DNA from: a virus
Virus record (IMG/VR): IMGVR_UViG_3300032265_002238
Coordinates: 1-34,105 of that record
DNA: 34,105 bases
Strand: one strand, 5' to 3'
Shown here: positions 14,429-22,649 of the stretch, piece after piece
Layout: each line of letters opens with the position of its first letter
Position numbering within the stretch: position 1 is the stretch's first letter
The notes under the pieces: model-generated
What the model was told of the DNA's origin: nothing
Database searches by the model: none
The model's input: only the letters and a program-made list of their open reading frames with translations
Translations under genes and position numbers: made by a program

Positions 14429-17400
14429 ATGTTCCAACCCAACTTCGTCACTTTCACCAGCACCGACATCACGGGTCGTGAGCCGTTAGACGGTCAGACC
14501 TTTAAGGGCAACCAGAACGATGGCTTCGTTTTCGTGCGGTTTGCTGATGGCTCTGGCGGTTTGGAAAAGGAGATGAAGGACTGGGTTGGCAACAAGACAG
14601 GTCGGCTCTACCGTGCTGAAATCCTTGCTGCACAAGAGTATCTGGCAGCCCAAGTCGGCAAGGCGATGAACGCCCCCGTTCGTGACTGCTATTTCACTAG
14701 CCCCACAACGGTCATTATGCCCTTCATCTTTGGAACGCCCGGAGACAAGGCCAGCGAAACTTCTTTGCCACAGAACGCACAAGGAACAGCACTCCAACTG
14801 TTTGACTACTTGGTTGCCAACGCAGACCGCCGCCCGAAAAACTGGATAATCACCTCGGACAACCGCATTGTGGGTATTGACCACGCCCTCTGCAACTTCC
14901 GACCTCGCTTCCCCGACCCCGACTTCGTTGCTGAAATGTGGAACAACGGCGTGTCGCTGGACAGTTTGACAATGCTGCGCCCGAAGTTGGCTGCCCTCGT
15001 TTTGGATTTCACCTCACTAGGGATGGGTGACAAGCACGAAAACTTGATGGCAAACTTTGACCGCCTGCTCAACGGTTTCCAAGTCCTTGACCAAGTGGCG
15101 GTGGTGATTAAGGATGCCCTTACGCCCCCGAAGGGTGTTCAGGAAACCGCCCAACGAGCATTGGCGTGGATTAAGGATGGCAAGGCTGGCTCTGGTTTCA
15201 CCCCTGTGGGTCGTAAACGAGCCTCTGACCTTGCTAACGCCCACCCCGTGTCTCTTGACACGCTGAAGCGTATGAAGGCGTATTTTGACCGCCACCAGCC
15301 CGACCAGAAGGCCGAAGGATTTCAGCAGGGCGAAAAAGGCTACCCCTCACCGGGTCGTGTGGCGTGGGATGCGTGGGGTGGCGATGCAGGTTGGTCGTGG
15401 GCAAAGTCTGTGGTGGAACGCAATGTGGAGAAGGAAGCCGCAGGACACGAGTTTCACGGTAATCAGCACACCGGCTCAAAAGGCAGTAGTGCGCCCCCTC
15501 GTCAGTCTGACCCCAACCGCAACCAAGTGTCGGCAGACCGTAATAAAGTTCCAGCAGACCGCAACCAAGTCGCAAGTGCCTCAACAGATGACCAGCCGAA
15601 GGCAGATGCCGGTGGTGATACCAAAAAGATATGGGCGCAGGAACAGGCGCAACAAATCCTTGATGGCAAGATGCCCGTTATTCCACCAGACCAACTTCTT
15701 GACTTTTTCCGTCAAGTCAAAGACCTACCAAAAGAGTTTCAGGAAGCGGATGCTACTGAAATCAACACGGAAACGGCTGGCCCTCGCGGCCCCCTGCTTG
15801 GCGATGAAGGCGTAGGCGGTGGTGTTTCACGCACCGAGATGCCCCAACTCAATGGTGATGAACAGAAGCGAGAGTTCATCAAGGAGTTAGAGGAAAAGAT
15901 GGGGGTCAAGACCACCGAGGAACGGGTTGACCCGACCACTCTTTCCCCCTACCAAAAGGAAATGGTTGCTGGAAAGATAGGCAACCTTGTCTCACAAAAT
16001 CCCACCGGCATCCCCGACAGTCAGCGCATCATCGTGTCAAGCGACAACATTGTTATTGACGGTCACCACAACTGGGCTGCTGGCGTTGCTCTCCACGAAG
16101 GTTTGGATAGCAGACCACTTCTGCCGATTTTCCGTGTGAATATGACCGCCGCCGAACTTATTCCACTAGCAACCAAGTTTGGCGATGAACACGGCAACGA
16201 GCGCAAGGGGATGACAAACAAATCTGTCGAGGTGGTGGAAAAGAACGCCAAGAAAGCCGTTGCCACGATTTTGCACGGCATCTCCCTGCACATCCACCGA
16301 CACCTCAAAAAGCAGGCAACAGCACCCGTTCCTCGCTACGAAGGCACTTCCTACGAAAACCCCGTTCCAAAGCACGATGAGCAGTCGTGGGGCAACTTGG
16401 GTGAAGGGCAGACAATGCCCCAGAGCCACGCTGAAACGGGCGATGCCCTAGCCAGCCACGCCTTTGACCTCTGGCGTAAACAGCAGTATCAAAGTGCCGG
16501 TTTCGCACACGAGGATGCCGCAAGTTCCTACCGCCGAGCAGCCAAAATCACCTCTGACCCGCACGAACGAGCCTCGCTCGAAAGCAAGGCACAAGCGCAA
16601 GACAACGAAGCCAAAGCCGCCCACTTCACGCACGAGATGGGTGAGGCACACTCGCCTACTGAAATCTACAAAGGGGATGTTCAGGGGCATCCATTTCACG
16701 GGAACCAATACGAGAGTGGTGAAGGCGGCTGGAAGCCTGTAATGACTTCAGCCGAGGCAATGGAGTGGGCAAAAAACTCTGCCATCCAAGTTCCCCTGTA
16801 TCACGGCACGAATAGGCCAGACAGCATTATGTCCGAAGGCTTTCGGGATAACACGGGTGGTGGAAACCTCATCAACGGCACTTGGCTGAACGACTTTGAC
16901 CCCCGACAGAGCGAAAACGAAGTGCACTGGGGACAACACACTCTCACGGTGATGGCAAATGTCAAATCAGTTGCTACCCCCGAACAGACAAAGGCAATAC
17001 ACATCAAGGTTGAGGAACTGATTTGGGGAACCCAAGACCGCAAAATCAACCCCGGCGATGAAGCACGGAAAATCGCTCTAGAGCAAGGGTTTGATGCACT
17101 TCAGCCAAGCAAGGGCGTTTACATTGTTCTCAACCCCAAAAACCTGACGGTTGTTTCCGATGAGGTGAAAAAGGGCGAAGCGGCTGGACATCCCTTTCGG
17201 GGCAACCAATGGACAACGGGGCAGGATAGTGAAATGCCCGACAATGTGGCGGCGTTCGCTCGAAACCTGAAAGAGTTCTACGGTGCTGGTGGAAAAGTAG
17301 AGCGCATTGACAACCCCGACAAGATGCACGAAACCTACGAGCAAGCACTCCAACTCCAAAAGACCCCCGAATACAAAAATGGGGATACTCGACACAAGCA

Positions 17401-19186
17401 GGGCATCCGTTTTCTAGCAGAAGCGGCATTAGAAGCAAAAATCGCACACGGCCAAACAAAGGATGGGCTTTACAGTCTCACCGGCTCGCACCTATTTGTC
17501 GCTCGTGACAAAGACGGACAAATGGTATCCGCTATCAACATTTCCACCTTTTCTGGTGGTCTGACTTCCGGCTACAAACTAGATGGCCCCGAAGTTCCCC
17601 ACGCTGAAATCGGTTATCTTGGCTCTACGGGAACAATGCCCGGTGCGGCAACAGCACTTATGGAACAGGCTCTCCAACTTGCTTCCGACAAGGGGCTAAC
17701 AGTCACCTACACAACTACATCTGACAGCCAGCCCTATCACGATATGTTGGGTGTGCAGGAACTGAACTACCGAGGATTACGAGGTTTTTCACCAGAAAGT
17801 GCAGCAGAGGTAGCGGCACTTCCAAATCCGAAGCCAACCATCATTAAGTCGTTCCTGAACTTGTTTATCACCAAAGGAGATGTAGCGGGTCACGCCTTTC
17901 ACGGAAACCAATACGAGCAGGTAGCGAGTTCGGGTAAGACAACTTCACCTCGCAAGCCACGAGCCAAGACCCCGACCATCGCCGGTCTGCCAAAGGGCTG
18001 GAAACTGAAGTCGAAGGATGGAAGCCGCGTTGTCCTGACATCCAAAAACGGGAACACCGCCATCTTTGCCACTCGCAGCCGAGGTTGGAAGCCTACTGAA
18101 AAGTATTCCCAGATGGTCTTGGCTACCTGCGAGAAGTTTACTTCGGGCAAGACCATCAACTTCGTTGCTGAAGCCAATGTCGGCAGCAACTCTCTTGCTT
18201 ATGTCAACCGCGCCAAGCCAGATATCATCGGTATGGGGCGTTATTCCAGCGTTCTCCAAACCCTTGACCACCAGCGCAGCGAGTTTGAGAAGCAGGTCAC
18301 CAATAACGCCCTTGTCGGCACAGACTTGTCGTTGGCGTTGATGGGGATGGCCAAGGGTTCACCAGAACGGGAAGCCCTTATTGACAAGATGGGGGCAATA
18401 TACGACAGCCAGCCACGCACCGAAGCAATGGTGCAGGGCATCAGCCACTCCTACGCTTCGTATGTCACCCCCGAAAAAATCATCGAAACGATGTTTAACC
18501 ACGAACTTGGTCACTCGGACTTCTTTGGCGAGGGTCACAAGATTAGTGAAATCTACCCCGCCCTGACCGAAGCAGCGAAGGCAACTTTGGATGCCTCAAG
18601 GCAGGCAGGTGGCAGCCGACCTGTCTCGCTGGCAAGTTTCACCGCCCCCGAAATCTGGGCGCAAACCCAACTGCAAGCCGCACAGGATTTGGCGACCAAT
18701 ACTTCATCTCGCTACTCCGGCTTTGATGTGGGCAACGGCGTAATCGTGCCTCGTGGTGATTATGTGGACTACGAAATGAAGCAGCAAACGGGAAGCCTTG
18801 TGCTGCGAAGCACCCCTCAGTCCATCTTGCAGAGTATTGGAGTGACCCAATACGGCTCGACCAAACTTCAGGAAACCGTTGCTGAAGCACGGGCGTTTTA
18901 CTCATCGCCCGAACTGCCGAAGTCTGCCCTGACAAACCGTATTGCTGAAATACTTGGTTGGAACAAAACGGCCAAGTCTGTTAGCATCCCCTTCGTGAAG
19001 TCCGAGGATGACAGCGTTCCCCCATCAAGCGACAATGTATATCAGGATGCCAACGGGAACACCATCGCTCGCATCTTTGATGTCGTTGACACTTCGGGCA
19101 ACGGGGCTATCACCATCGTGGGCGAGCAAGTCATCCTGTCTGATGGCTCGGTGGTCAGCCTCAATGACTACAACGCCACGCACTAG
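14429..19186 (+). CDS. Giant mosaic polyvalent-type protein: kinase, ParB-like, ART-like, GNAT-like and zincin domains
   Basis: 1585 residues. Domains in order: (1) 1-230, PI3/4-kinase or HipA-like kinase, with LEKEMKDW and YRAEILAAQEYLA in the N-lobe, catalytic D126-Y-L-V-A-N131-A-D133-R-R-P-K-N138-W and metal motif I150-D151-H; (2) 233-329, a helical domain frequent in actinophages (GVQETAQRALAWIKDGKAGS ... SPGRVAWDAWGGDAG); (3) 500-600, ParB/sulfiredoxin-like, with SPYQKEMVAGKIG and VIDGHHNWAAG (541-552); (4) 771-909, ADP-ribosyltransferase-like, with LYHGTNRP (about 790), GTWLNDF and GVYIVLNPKNLTVV; (5) 932-1130, GNAT-like, with IGYLGSTGTMPGAATALMEQ then YHDMLG; (6) 1165-1585, zincin with H1358-E-L-G-H1362. 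GNQ units near 21 (degenerate), 335, 748, 915 and 1149 mark the borders; a short ADRNQV/ADRNKV repeat lies at 365-383. The architecture fits the phage polyvalent proteins described by Aravind and colleagues, thought to enter the host with DNA and act on defences. Activities are predicted, not shown. Confidence 0.88.
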   Translation: MFQPNFVTFTSTDITGREPLDGQTFKGNQNDGFVFVRFADGSGGLEKEMKDWVGNKTGRLYRAEILAAQEYLAAQVGKAMNAPVRDCYFTSPTTVIMPFIFGTPGDKASETSLPQNAQGTALQLFDYLVANADRRPKNWIITSDNRIVGIDHALCNFRPRFPDPDFVAEMWNNGVSLDSLTMLRPKLAALVLDFTSLGMGDKHENLMANFDRLLNGFQVLDQVAVVIKDALTPPKGVQETAQRALAWIKDGKAGSGFTPVGRKRASDLANAHPVSLDTLKRMKAYFDRHQPDQKAEGFQQGEKGYPSPGRVAWDAWGGDAGWSWAKSVVERNVEKEAAGHEFHGNQHTGSKGSSAPPRQSDPNRNQVSADRNKVPADRNQVASASTDDQPKADAGGDTKKIWAQEQAQQILDGKMPVIPPDQLLDFFRQVKDLPKEFQEADATEINTETAGPRGPLLGDEGVGGGVSRTEMPQLNGDEQKREFIKELEEKMGVKTTEERVDPTTLSPYQKEMVAGKIGNLVSQNPTGIPDSQRIIVSSDNIVIDGHHNWAAGVALHEGLDSRPLLPIFRVNMTAAELIPLATKFGDEHGNERKGMTNKSVEVVEKNAKKAVATILHGISLHIHRHLKKQATAPVPRYEGTSYENPVPKHDEQSWGNLGEGQTMPQSHAETGDALASHAFDLWRKQQYQSAGFAHEDAASSYRRAAKITSDPHERASLESKAQAQDNEAKAAHFTHEMGEAHSPTEIYKGDVQGHPFHGNQYESGEGGWKPVMTSAEAMEWAKNSAIQVPLYHGTNRPDSIMSEGFRDNTGGGNLINGTWLNDFDPRQSENEVHWGQHTLTVMANVKSVATPEQTKAIHIKVEELIWGTQDRKINPGDEARKIALEQGFDALQPSKGVYIVLNPKNLTVVSDEVKKGEAAGHPFRGNQWTTGQDSEMPDNVAAFARNLKEFYGAGGKVERIDNPDKMHETYEQALQLQKTPEYKNGDTRHKQGIRFLAEAALEAKIAHGQTKDGLYSLTGSHLFVARDKDGQMVSAINISTFSGGLTSGYKLDGPEVPHAEIGYLGSTGTMPGAATALMEQALQLASDKGLTVTYTTTSDSQPYHDMLGVQELNYRGLRGFSPESAAEVAALPNPKPTIIKSFLNLFITKGDVAGHAFHGNQYEQVASSGKTTSPRKPRAKTPTIAGLPKGWKLKSKDGSRVVLTSKNGNTAIFATRSRGWKPTEKYSQMVLATCEKFTSGKTINFVAEANVGSNSLAYVNRAKPDIIGMGRYSSVLQTLDHQRSEFEKQVTNNALVGTDLSLALMGMAKGSPEREALIDKMGAIYDSQPRTEAMVQGISHSYASYVTPEKIIETMFNHELGHSDFFGEGHKISEIYPALTEAAKATLDASRQAGGSRPVSLASFTAPEIWAQTQLQAAQDLATNTSSRYSGFDVGNGVIVPRGDYVDYEMKQQTGSLVLRSTPQSILQSIGVTQYGSTKLQETVAEARAFYSSPELPKSALTNRIAEILGWNKTAKSVSIPFVKSEDDSVPPSSDNVYQDANGNTIARIFDVVDTSGNGAITIVGEQVILSDGSVVSLNDYNATH

Positions 19187-19235
19187 TCTCGCCTACCGCT
19201 AGGGGCGTTCACCAAACCCTCATAAACCGCTTCTC

Positions 19236-19254
19236 ATCAGGGGAAACACCTGAT
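19236..19254 (+). terminator. Small hairpin after the giant gene (weak terminator)
   Basis: ATCAGG (19236-19241) and CCTGAT (19249-19254) form a 6-bp stem with a 7-nt loop, followed by TTTAG. It lies between the stop at 19186 and the promoter at 19269. Confidence 0.4.
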
Positions 19255-19268
19255 TTAGACGGATAAAC

Positions 19269-19297
19269 TTGCCATCGAACAGTCGTTCGGTTAAACT
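19269..19297 (+). promoter_or_regulatory. Sigma70-type promoter of the lysis module
   Basis: TTGCCA (19269-19274), a 17-nt spacer and TAAACT (19292-19297), 36 nt before the GTG at 19333. It shares TTGCCATCG with the promoter at 382-410, which suggests co-regulation by the host sigma factor. Confidence 0.65.
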
Positions 19298-19332
19298 AGA
19301 CCAACCCCCAATGGCTACCCAAAGGAGGCGTT

Positions 19333-19440
19333 GTGCTACACAACACCACTAGCAGCAACGGCTACCAAGCCGCCAATGAAGTGAGCAAGGCGTTAGCGAA
19401 GCCTTGTGTGTCCTGTTCCTCGTTAAAGGCAGGAAGGTGA
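19333..19440 (+). CDS. 35-aa Cys-containing leader protein of the lysis operon
   Basis: GTG 19333 follows the best Shine-Dalgarno in the window (AAAGGAGG, 19321-19328). The peptide ends KPCVSCSSLKAGR, with a C-x2-C pair, and its stop overlaps the next start by 4 nt (GTGA). The strong SD and the overlap argue that it is translated. It may mainly load ribosomes for the downstream lysin, or be a small regulator. No family recognised. Confidence 0.55.
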   Translation: MLHNTTSSNGYQAANEVSKALAKPCVSCSSLKAGR

Positions 19441-20006
19441 TACTTGCGGTGCGAGGGTTAGCCCTTGCACTCACAGTCTCGCTCGGCATTGTCACGGCAA
19501 GCGGTCACGGTTCGGGTTCAGCACCCACTACGACCCTACCCAAGACGATTACGGTCATCGTTTACAGCGACCCGACCACGACCAGCACGACCACAACGAC
19601 CCCACCTGTCCGTAAGGCGTTGCACAGCCACGCTCTAGGGGCTTCAGCACCCCTTGACTACGACAATGTGGGAAATCCCCTGTGGCACACTTGGCACACC
19701 GACCCAACGGCTTACAAGCCATCAGCAAGCGACCCGATGCGGTCTTTGCCGTTGAGCGTTCAGGTGGTCTTTGCTTGCATCCGCTATGTCGAGAGCCGAA
19801 ACCATCCAAATGACACAAATCAGCAGTCAGGCACGGAAGGTTTGTATCAGTTCCAGCCCTACCTGTGGCGGTTTGGGGCAGGTTATCTCGGTATCAAGGC
19901 GGTATCAGCCAACTACGCCACGCCCGAACAGCAGTCGGCGGTGGCAGTTTGGTATTACAACCGTAATCACGGCTTCCACCCAGAGTGGCAGGATGGTTGC
20001 CAATGA
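19437..20006 (+). CDS. Secreted lysozyme / transglycosylase-like muralytic protein
   Basis: 189 residues from GTG 19437, chosen for the 4-nt GTGA overlap with the upstream peptide; a TTG at 19404 would remove the normal signal-peptide form. An N-terminal hydrophobic segment (AVRGLALALTVSLGIVTASG) is a probable signal peptide. A Pro/Thr linker follows (SDPTTTSTTTTTPPVRK), then a C-terminal lysozyme-fold domain with C114-I-R-Y-V-E119-S-R, GLYQFQPYLWRF and a closing Cys188. E119 is the expected general acid. In the Rpf/SLT superfamily this domain cleaves the glycan backbone of peptidoglycan. It probably degrades host cell wall at lysis, although a virion-borne entry enzyme is also possible. It is coupled to a second lysin downstream. 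Confidence 0.82.
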   Translation: MILAVRGLALALTVSLGIVTASGHGSGSAPTTTLPKTITVIVYSDPTTTSTTTTTPPVRKALHSHALGASAPLDYDNVGNPLWHTWHTDPTAYKPSASDPMRSLPLSVQVVFACIRYVESRNHPNDTNQQSGTEGLYQFQPYLWRFGAGYLGIKAVSANYATPEQQSAVAVWYYNRNHGFHPEWQDGCQ

Positions 20007-20416
20007 GCCTTCGCAACAAACTTCAGCGAGTTGGCTACGCCGCCCTTCTGATTAGCGGTCTTATCCAAATCACGGCAGAACGGGCTTCAGCCCACACGGA
20101 AGTTCACAAGACTGTCACGCCCTTCACCATCGCTTTACCCGACCCACAGCCCCTGCTACACGCCTTGACGATGGCAAAGTGGCAGAAGGTAGCGGTCTGC
20201 GAAACAGGTGGAAACTGGCAGATGCGAGGCTCGGTCTATTCGGGTGGCATCGGCATCAAAAACACAGTCTGGCAAGACTACGGCGGTGGTGATTTCGCCC
20301 CTGATGCAGGGCTGGCTACCCCCGAACAGCAAGTTGTCGTGGGGAAAAGGATTTGGGCTGCCACCGGACAACCAAACCACATCCCCGACCAGCGAGGTTG
20401 CGACGGTGCGTGGTGA
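20003..20416 (+). CDS. Secreted Rpf-like transglycosylase domain protein
   Basis: 137 residues from ATG 20003 (ATGA overlap with the upstream lysin). There is a signal peptide-like start (YAALLISGLIQITAERASA with an A-S-A-type cleavage site). The domain from about 60 onward has the resuscitation-promoting-factor pattern W-Q-K-V-A-V-C66-E67-T-G-G-N-W, a short GGIGI stretch, ATPEQQVVVGKRIW and a final Cys near the C-terminus. E67 is the catalytic glutamate by family analogy. Rpf proteins are nearly confined to Actinobacteria, which supports the host inference. Together with the previous gene it gives two different glycan-cleaving enzymes in tandem. No holin is obvious next to it. Confidence 0.85.
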   Translation: MSLRNKLQRVGYAALLISGLIQITAERASAHTEVHKTVTPFTIALPDPQPLLHALTMAKWQKVAVCETGGNWQMRGSVYSGGIGIKNTVWQDYGGGDFAPDAGLATPEQQVVVGKRIWAATGQPNHIPDQRGCDGAW

Positions 20417-20426
20417 AAAAAGTGCG

Positions 20427-20452
20427 GAATACAGTGTGGGGACACTGTATTC
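20427..20452 (+). promoter_or_regulatory. 11-bp perfect inverted repeat before the C5 methyltransferase
   Basis: GAATACAGTGT (20427-20437) and ACACTGTATTC (20442-20452) with a GGGG loop. It follows the lysin stop by 10 nt and overlaps the spacer and -35 area of the leaderless promoter below. It could terminate the lysis transcript or act as an operator that controls methyltransferase expression. The TTTTT tract starts 10 nt after the stem, far for a terminator. Confidence 0.6.
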
Positions 20453-20456
20453 GTGG

Positions 20457-20462
20457 TACCCT
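20457..20462 (+). promoter_or_regulatory. -10 hexamer of a leaderless promoter for the methyltransferase
   Basis: TACCCT is separated by exactly 6 nt from the GTG at 20469, and no SD is present. The position matches the other leaderless-type starts in this window. Confidence 0.4.
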
Positions 20463-20468
20463 TTTTAA

Positions 20469-22649
20469 GTGCTGGAACAGACAACTGACCTGACCGCCGT
20501 TTCACTATTCGCTGGCGTGGGGGGCTTTGATTTAGCCCTCGAACGACAGGGCGTAAAGGTCGTTGCTGCGGTGGAAATAGACAAGAACGCCAGAGGTGTG
20601 CTTGCCCATCGCTTCCCGAACAGCACACTCTTTCCCGATGTCACGGAGGTCACAGGTGAGCAACTACGAGCAGCAGGCTTTATTCCCGAACGGGGAATAC
20701 TTACAGGAGGCTTCCCTTGCCAAGACCTCAGCGTTGCTGGAAAACGGGCCGGTTTGGCTGGCAAGCGTTCTGGCCTCTTTTGGGAAATCGCTCGGCTCAT
20801 TGACGAACTCTCGCCGCAGTACTTCATCCTCGAAAATGTCCCCGGTCTTTTGTCCTCAAACGGAGGACGAGACTTTGGAGCCGTCTTACGGGCGTTGGTT
20901 GACAGGGGGTACGGGGTCACATATCGGGTATTGGACGCTCAATACTTTGGAGTACCACAACGCAGAAGGCGCGTGTTCATTGTCGGATGTCTTGGAGACA
21001 CAGGGGCCACAACTAGTGAAATACTCGCTCTCTCCGAGGGCTTGTCAGGGTATCTTGAACAGAGCATCAAGAAGGAACAAGAAACTTCCACCACTACTAA
21101 GCGCCGCACTAGAAGCAGTAGCAGCGAAGGAAGCAGCGTAGCCAACGATGTGGTTGTCGGCCCGTTAACAGCAACGGGTATGTCTCGTGCGAGAGGCACG
21201 GAGACTGTCGAAAGTAATCACCTTGCTTTGGAAAACCCCTCGGTTATCGCTTTCAGCGGCGGTCAGTCATCTGGTTCGTATGGCTTGGGTCTTGACGAAA
21301 ATGTTGCCCCACCGCTTCGTGCGTGTGGTGGAAACAACTCGATGGCAACGATTATGGTTCCTGACCTTGCTCTTGCTTTACCACAAACGCTGGCATTTGA
21401 CACGCAGTTTGGGTCTAACGCAAATGTGTTTGAGGACATTTCACCAACCCTGAAGGCTTCGCAAGCGCCGCCAAGTTTCACCGAAGTCGGTATGGAGCCG
21501 ATTTTCTTTGATAGCGCCACACACGGCGATGGCGCTCGTATTTCTGACAAGACCATTCCGACCCTGACATCCCGTATGGGAACAGGTGGAAACAACACGC
21601 CCCTCGTGGCTTACGCCTACCCCATAATCGGCATTGACCAAGAACTCAATGCCCGTGAGGATGTGATGGGAACGCTACAAGCCGGTGCTGATAGCGGCAC
21701 TCGGATGCAAGCGGTTGCCTACTCGGTGCGTGAGGATGCCCAGAGCGACACTTTCAGCGCAACGGAACTCACGGCGGTTAACGCCCTGCAAGCCCACCAG
21801 CCATCACCACAGAGCCACCACGCCCAGACCTTCATTGTCGAGCCAGCCGTGTATCCAATACAGGATGGTCGTGAGATGAACCACCAGCAGAACGGCATTG
21901 GCTTGGGTGGTGAAAACGACCCCGCCTACACCCTGCTGGCTACGGGCGGTCAAAGCGTTGCCCTTGCGTTTGAGCCGGGGGCGATGAGCCGACTTCCGCA
22001 CCGTCACCTAGAGGAAGTCGCCCAAACCCTTCGTGCCAACGCAGGGGATAATCAGCAAGCAGTCCTCATCAACAAAACCGAGCAAGTAGCCGTTTCCTAC
22101 GATGGCTACAACCAGAGCGTTGAGGTGGAAACCCACCGTTCCCTTCGCACGGGTCGTGACAGTTCGGACTTCGTGGCAACCATTCAGGTTGGTGAAACAG
22201 CAGACGAGGAAGCAACGCCTACGGGCAACCTCACCCCTTGGCCGGATATGGGCCAGCCCAATATGGTCTATCGCACCGACACGGCAACACGCTCGGTGGA
22301 TACCACCAACCGCCACTTGATTTTGGATACAGAAGCGGCAGCGAAGGTGGTTTCACCAACCCTGACTGCTTACAATATGGACAGTCGCTCGCCCCAGAGC
22401 GAGGAAAGCCAGCGTATTACGGGCGCAGTCCACGCAGTCACCTCAACTGTTCGCCGCCTAACACCAATGGAGTGCGAACGCCTTCAGGGATTTGACGATG
22501 GCTGGACAGCCTTCCGCATTGACGAAAAGAAGGGTCTAATCAGCCAAGCCGATGCCCCTCGCTACAAGCAGATGGGAAACGCCGTGGCCGTTCCTTGCGT
22601 GGAGTGGATAGTCAAGCGACTAGTTGAGGTGGACAAGGCTCGTGCCTAA
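20469..22649 (+). CDS. DNA (cytosine-5) methyltransferase with a long repeat-containing target-recognition region
   Basis: 726 residues, far longer than typical C5 methyltransferases (320-450). Conserved motifs: I, LFAGVGGFDLALE (13-25); IV, GGFPC84QDLSVAG with the nucleophilic Cys; VI, E122-N-V-P-G; VIII, QRRRRVFIVG (about 164-173); IX-X at the C-terminus, LTPMECERLQGFDDGW and YKQMGNAVAVPCVEWIV. It transfers a methyl group from SAM to C5 of cytosine in a specific site. Between VIII and IX lies an insert of about 450 residues with roughly ten diverged copies of a 30-45-residue unit ending P-T-L-x-A-x-x-G (for example APPLRACGG, SPTLKAS, QTLRANAG, SPTLTAY). The GTG start has a -10 but no SD. 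It probably shields phage DNA from host restriction, and the insert may carry several specificity segments. Confidence 0.93.
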   Translation: MLEQTTDLTAVSLFAGVGGFDLALERQGVKVVAAVEIDKNARGVLAHRFPNSTLFPDVTEVTGEQLRAAGFIPERGILTGGFPCQDLSVAGKRAGLAGKRSGLFWEIARLIDELSPQYFILENVPGLLSSNGGRDFGAVLRALVDRGYGVTYRVLDAQYFGVPQRRRRVFIVGCLGDTGATTSEILALSEGLSGYLEQSIKKEQETSTTTKRRTRSSSSEGSSVANDVVVGPLTATGMSRARGTETVESNHLALENPSVIAFSGGQSSGSYGLGLDENVAPPLRACGGNNSMATIMVPDLALALPQTLAFDTQFGSNANVFEDISPTLKASQAPPSFTEVGMEPIFFDSATHGDGARISDKTIPTLTSRMGTGGNNTPLVAYAYPIIGIDQELNAREDVMGTLQAGADSGTRMQAVAYSVREDAQSDTFSATELTAVNALQAHQPSPQSHHAQTFIVEPAVYPIQDGREMNHQQNGIGLGGENDPAYTLLATGGQSVALAFEPGAMSRLPHRHLEEVAQTLRANAGDNQQAVLINKTEQVAVSYDGYNQSVEVETHRSLRTGRDSSDFVATIQVGETADEEATPTGNLTPWPDMGQPNMVYRTDTATRSVDTTNRHLILDTEAAAKVVSPTLTAYNMDSRSPQSEESQRITGAVHAVTSTVRRLTPMECERLQGFDDGWTAFRIDEKKGLISQADAPRYKQMGNAVAVPCVEWIVKRLVEVDKARA

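Larger units (their letters stand above)
6833..17914 (+). repeat. Family of 17 GHxFxGNQ peptide modules across seven genes
   Basis: Coding copies at 6833-6874, 7217-7258, 7601-7642 and 8120-8161 (gene 6281); 8670-8726 (gene 8568); 9896-9952, 9992-10027 (degenerate) and 10397-10438 (gene 9842); 10915-10956 and 11494-11535 (gene 10852); 13136-13192 (gene 12074); 13918-13959 (gene 13639); 14489-14518 (degenerate), 15431-15469, 16670-16711, 17171-17212 and 17873-17914 (gene 14429). Two subtypes occur: KGDxxGHxFxGNQ, often preceded by S/A-E-I, and KGGxGSGxxxGHxFxGNQ. The aromatic position after Q is Y, W or H. Synonymous codons differ between copies, so the conservation is at protein level. In every clear case the unit sits at a domain boundary. 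Confidence 0.9.

Noticed and set aside
19186-19332. tRNA or other structured RNA in the gap before the lysis genes
   Set aside because: Only a 6-bp hairpin and a promoter are visible; there is no cloverleaf or conserved T-arm sequence.
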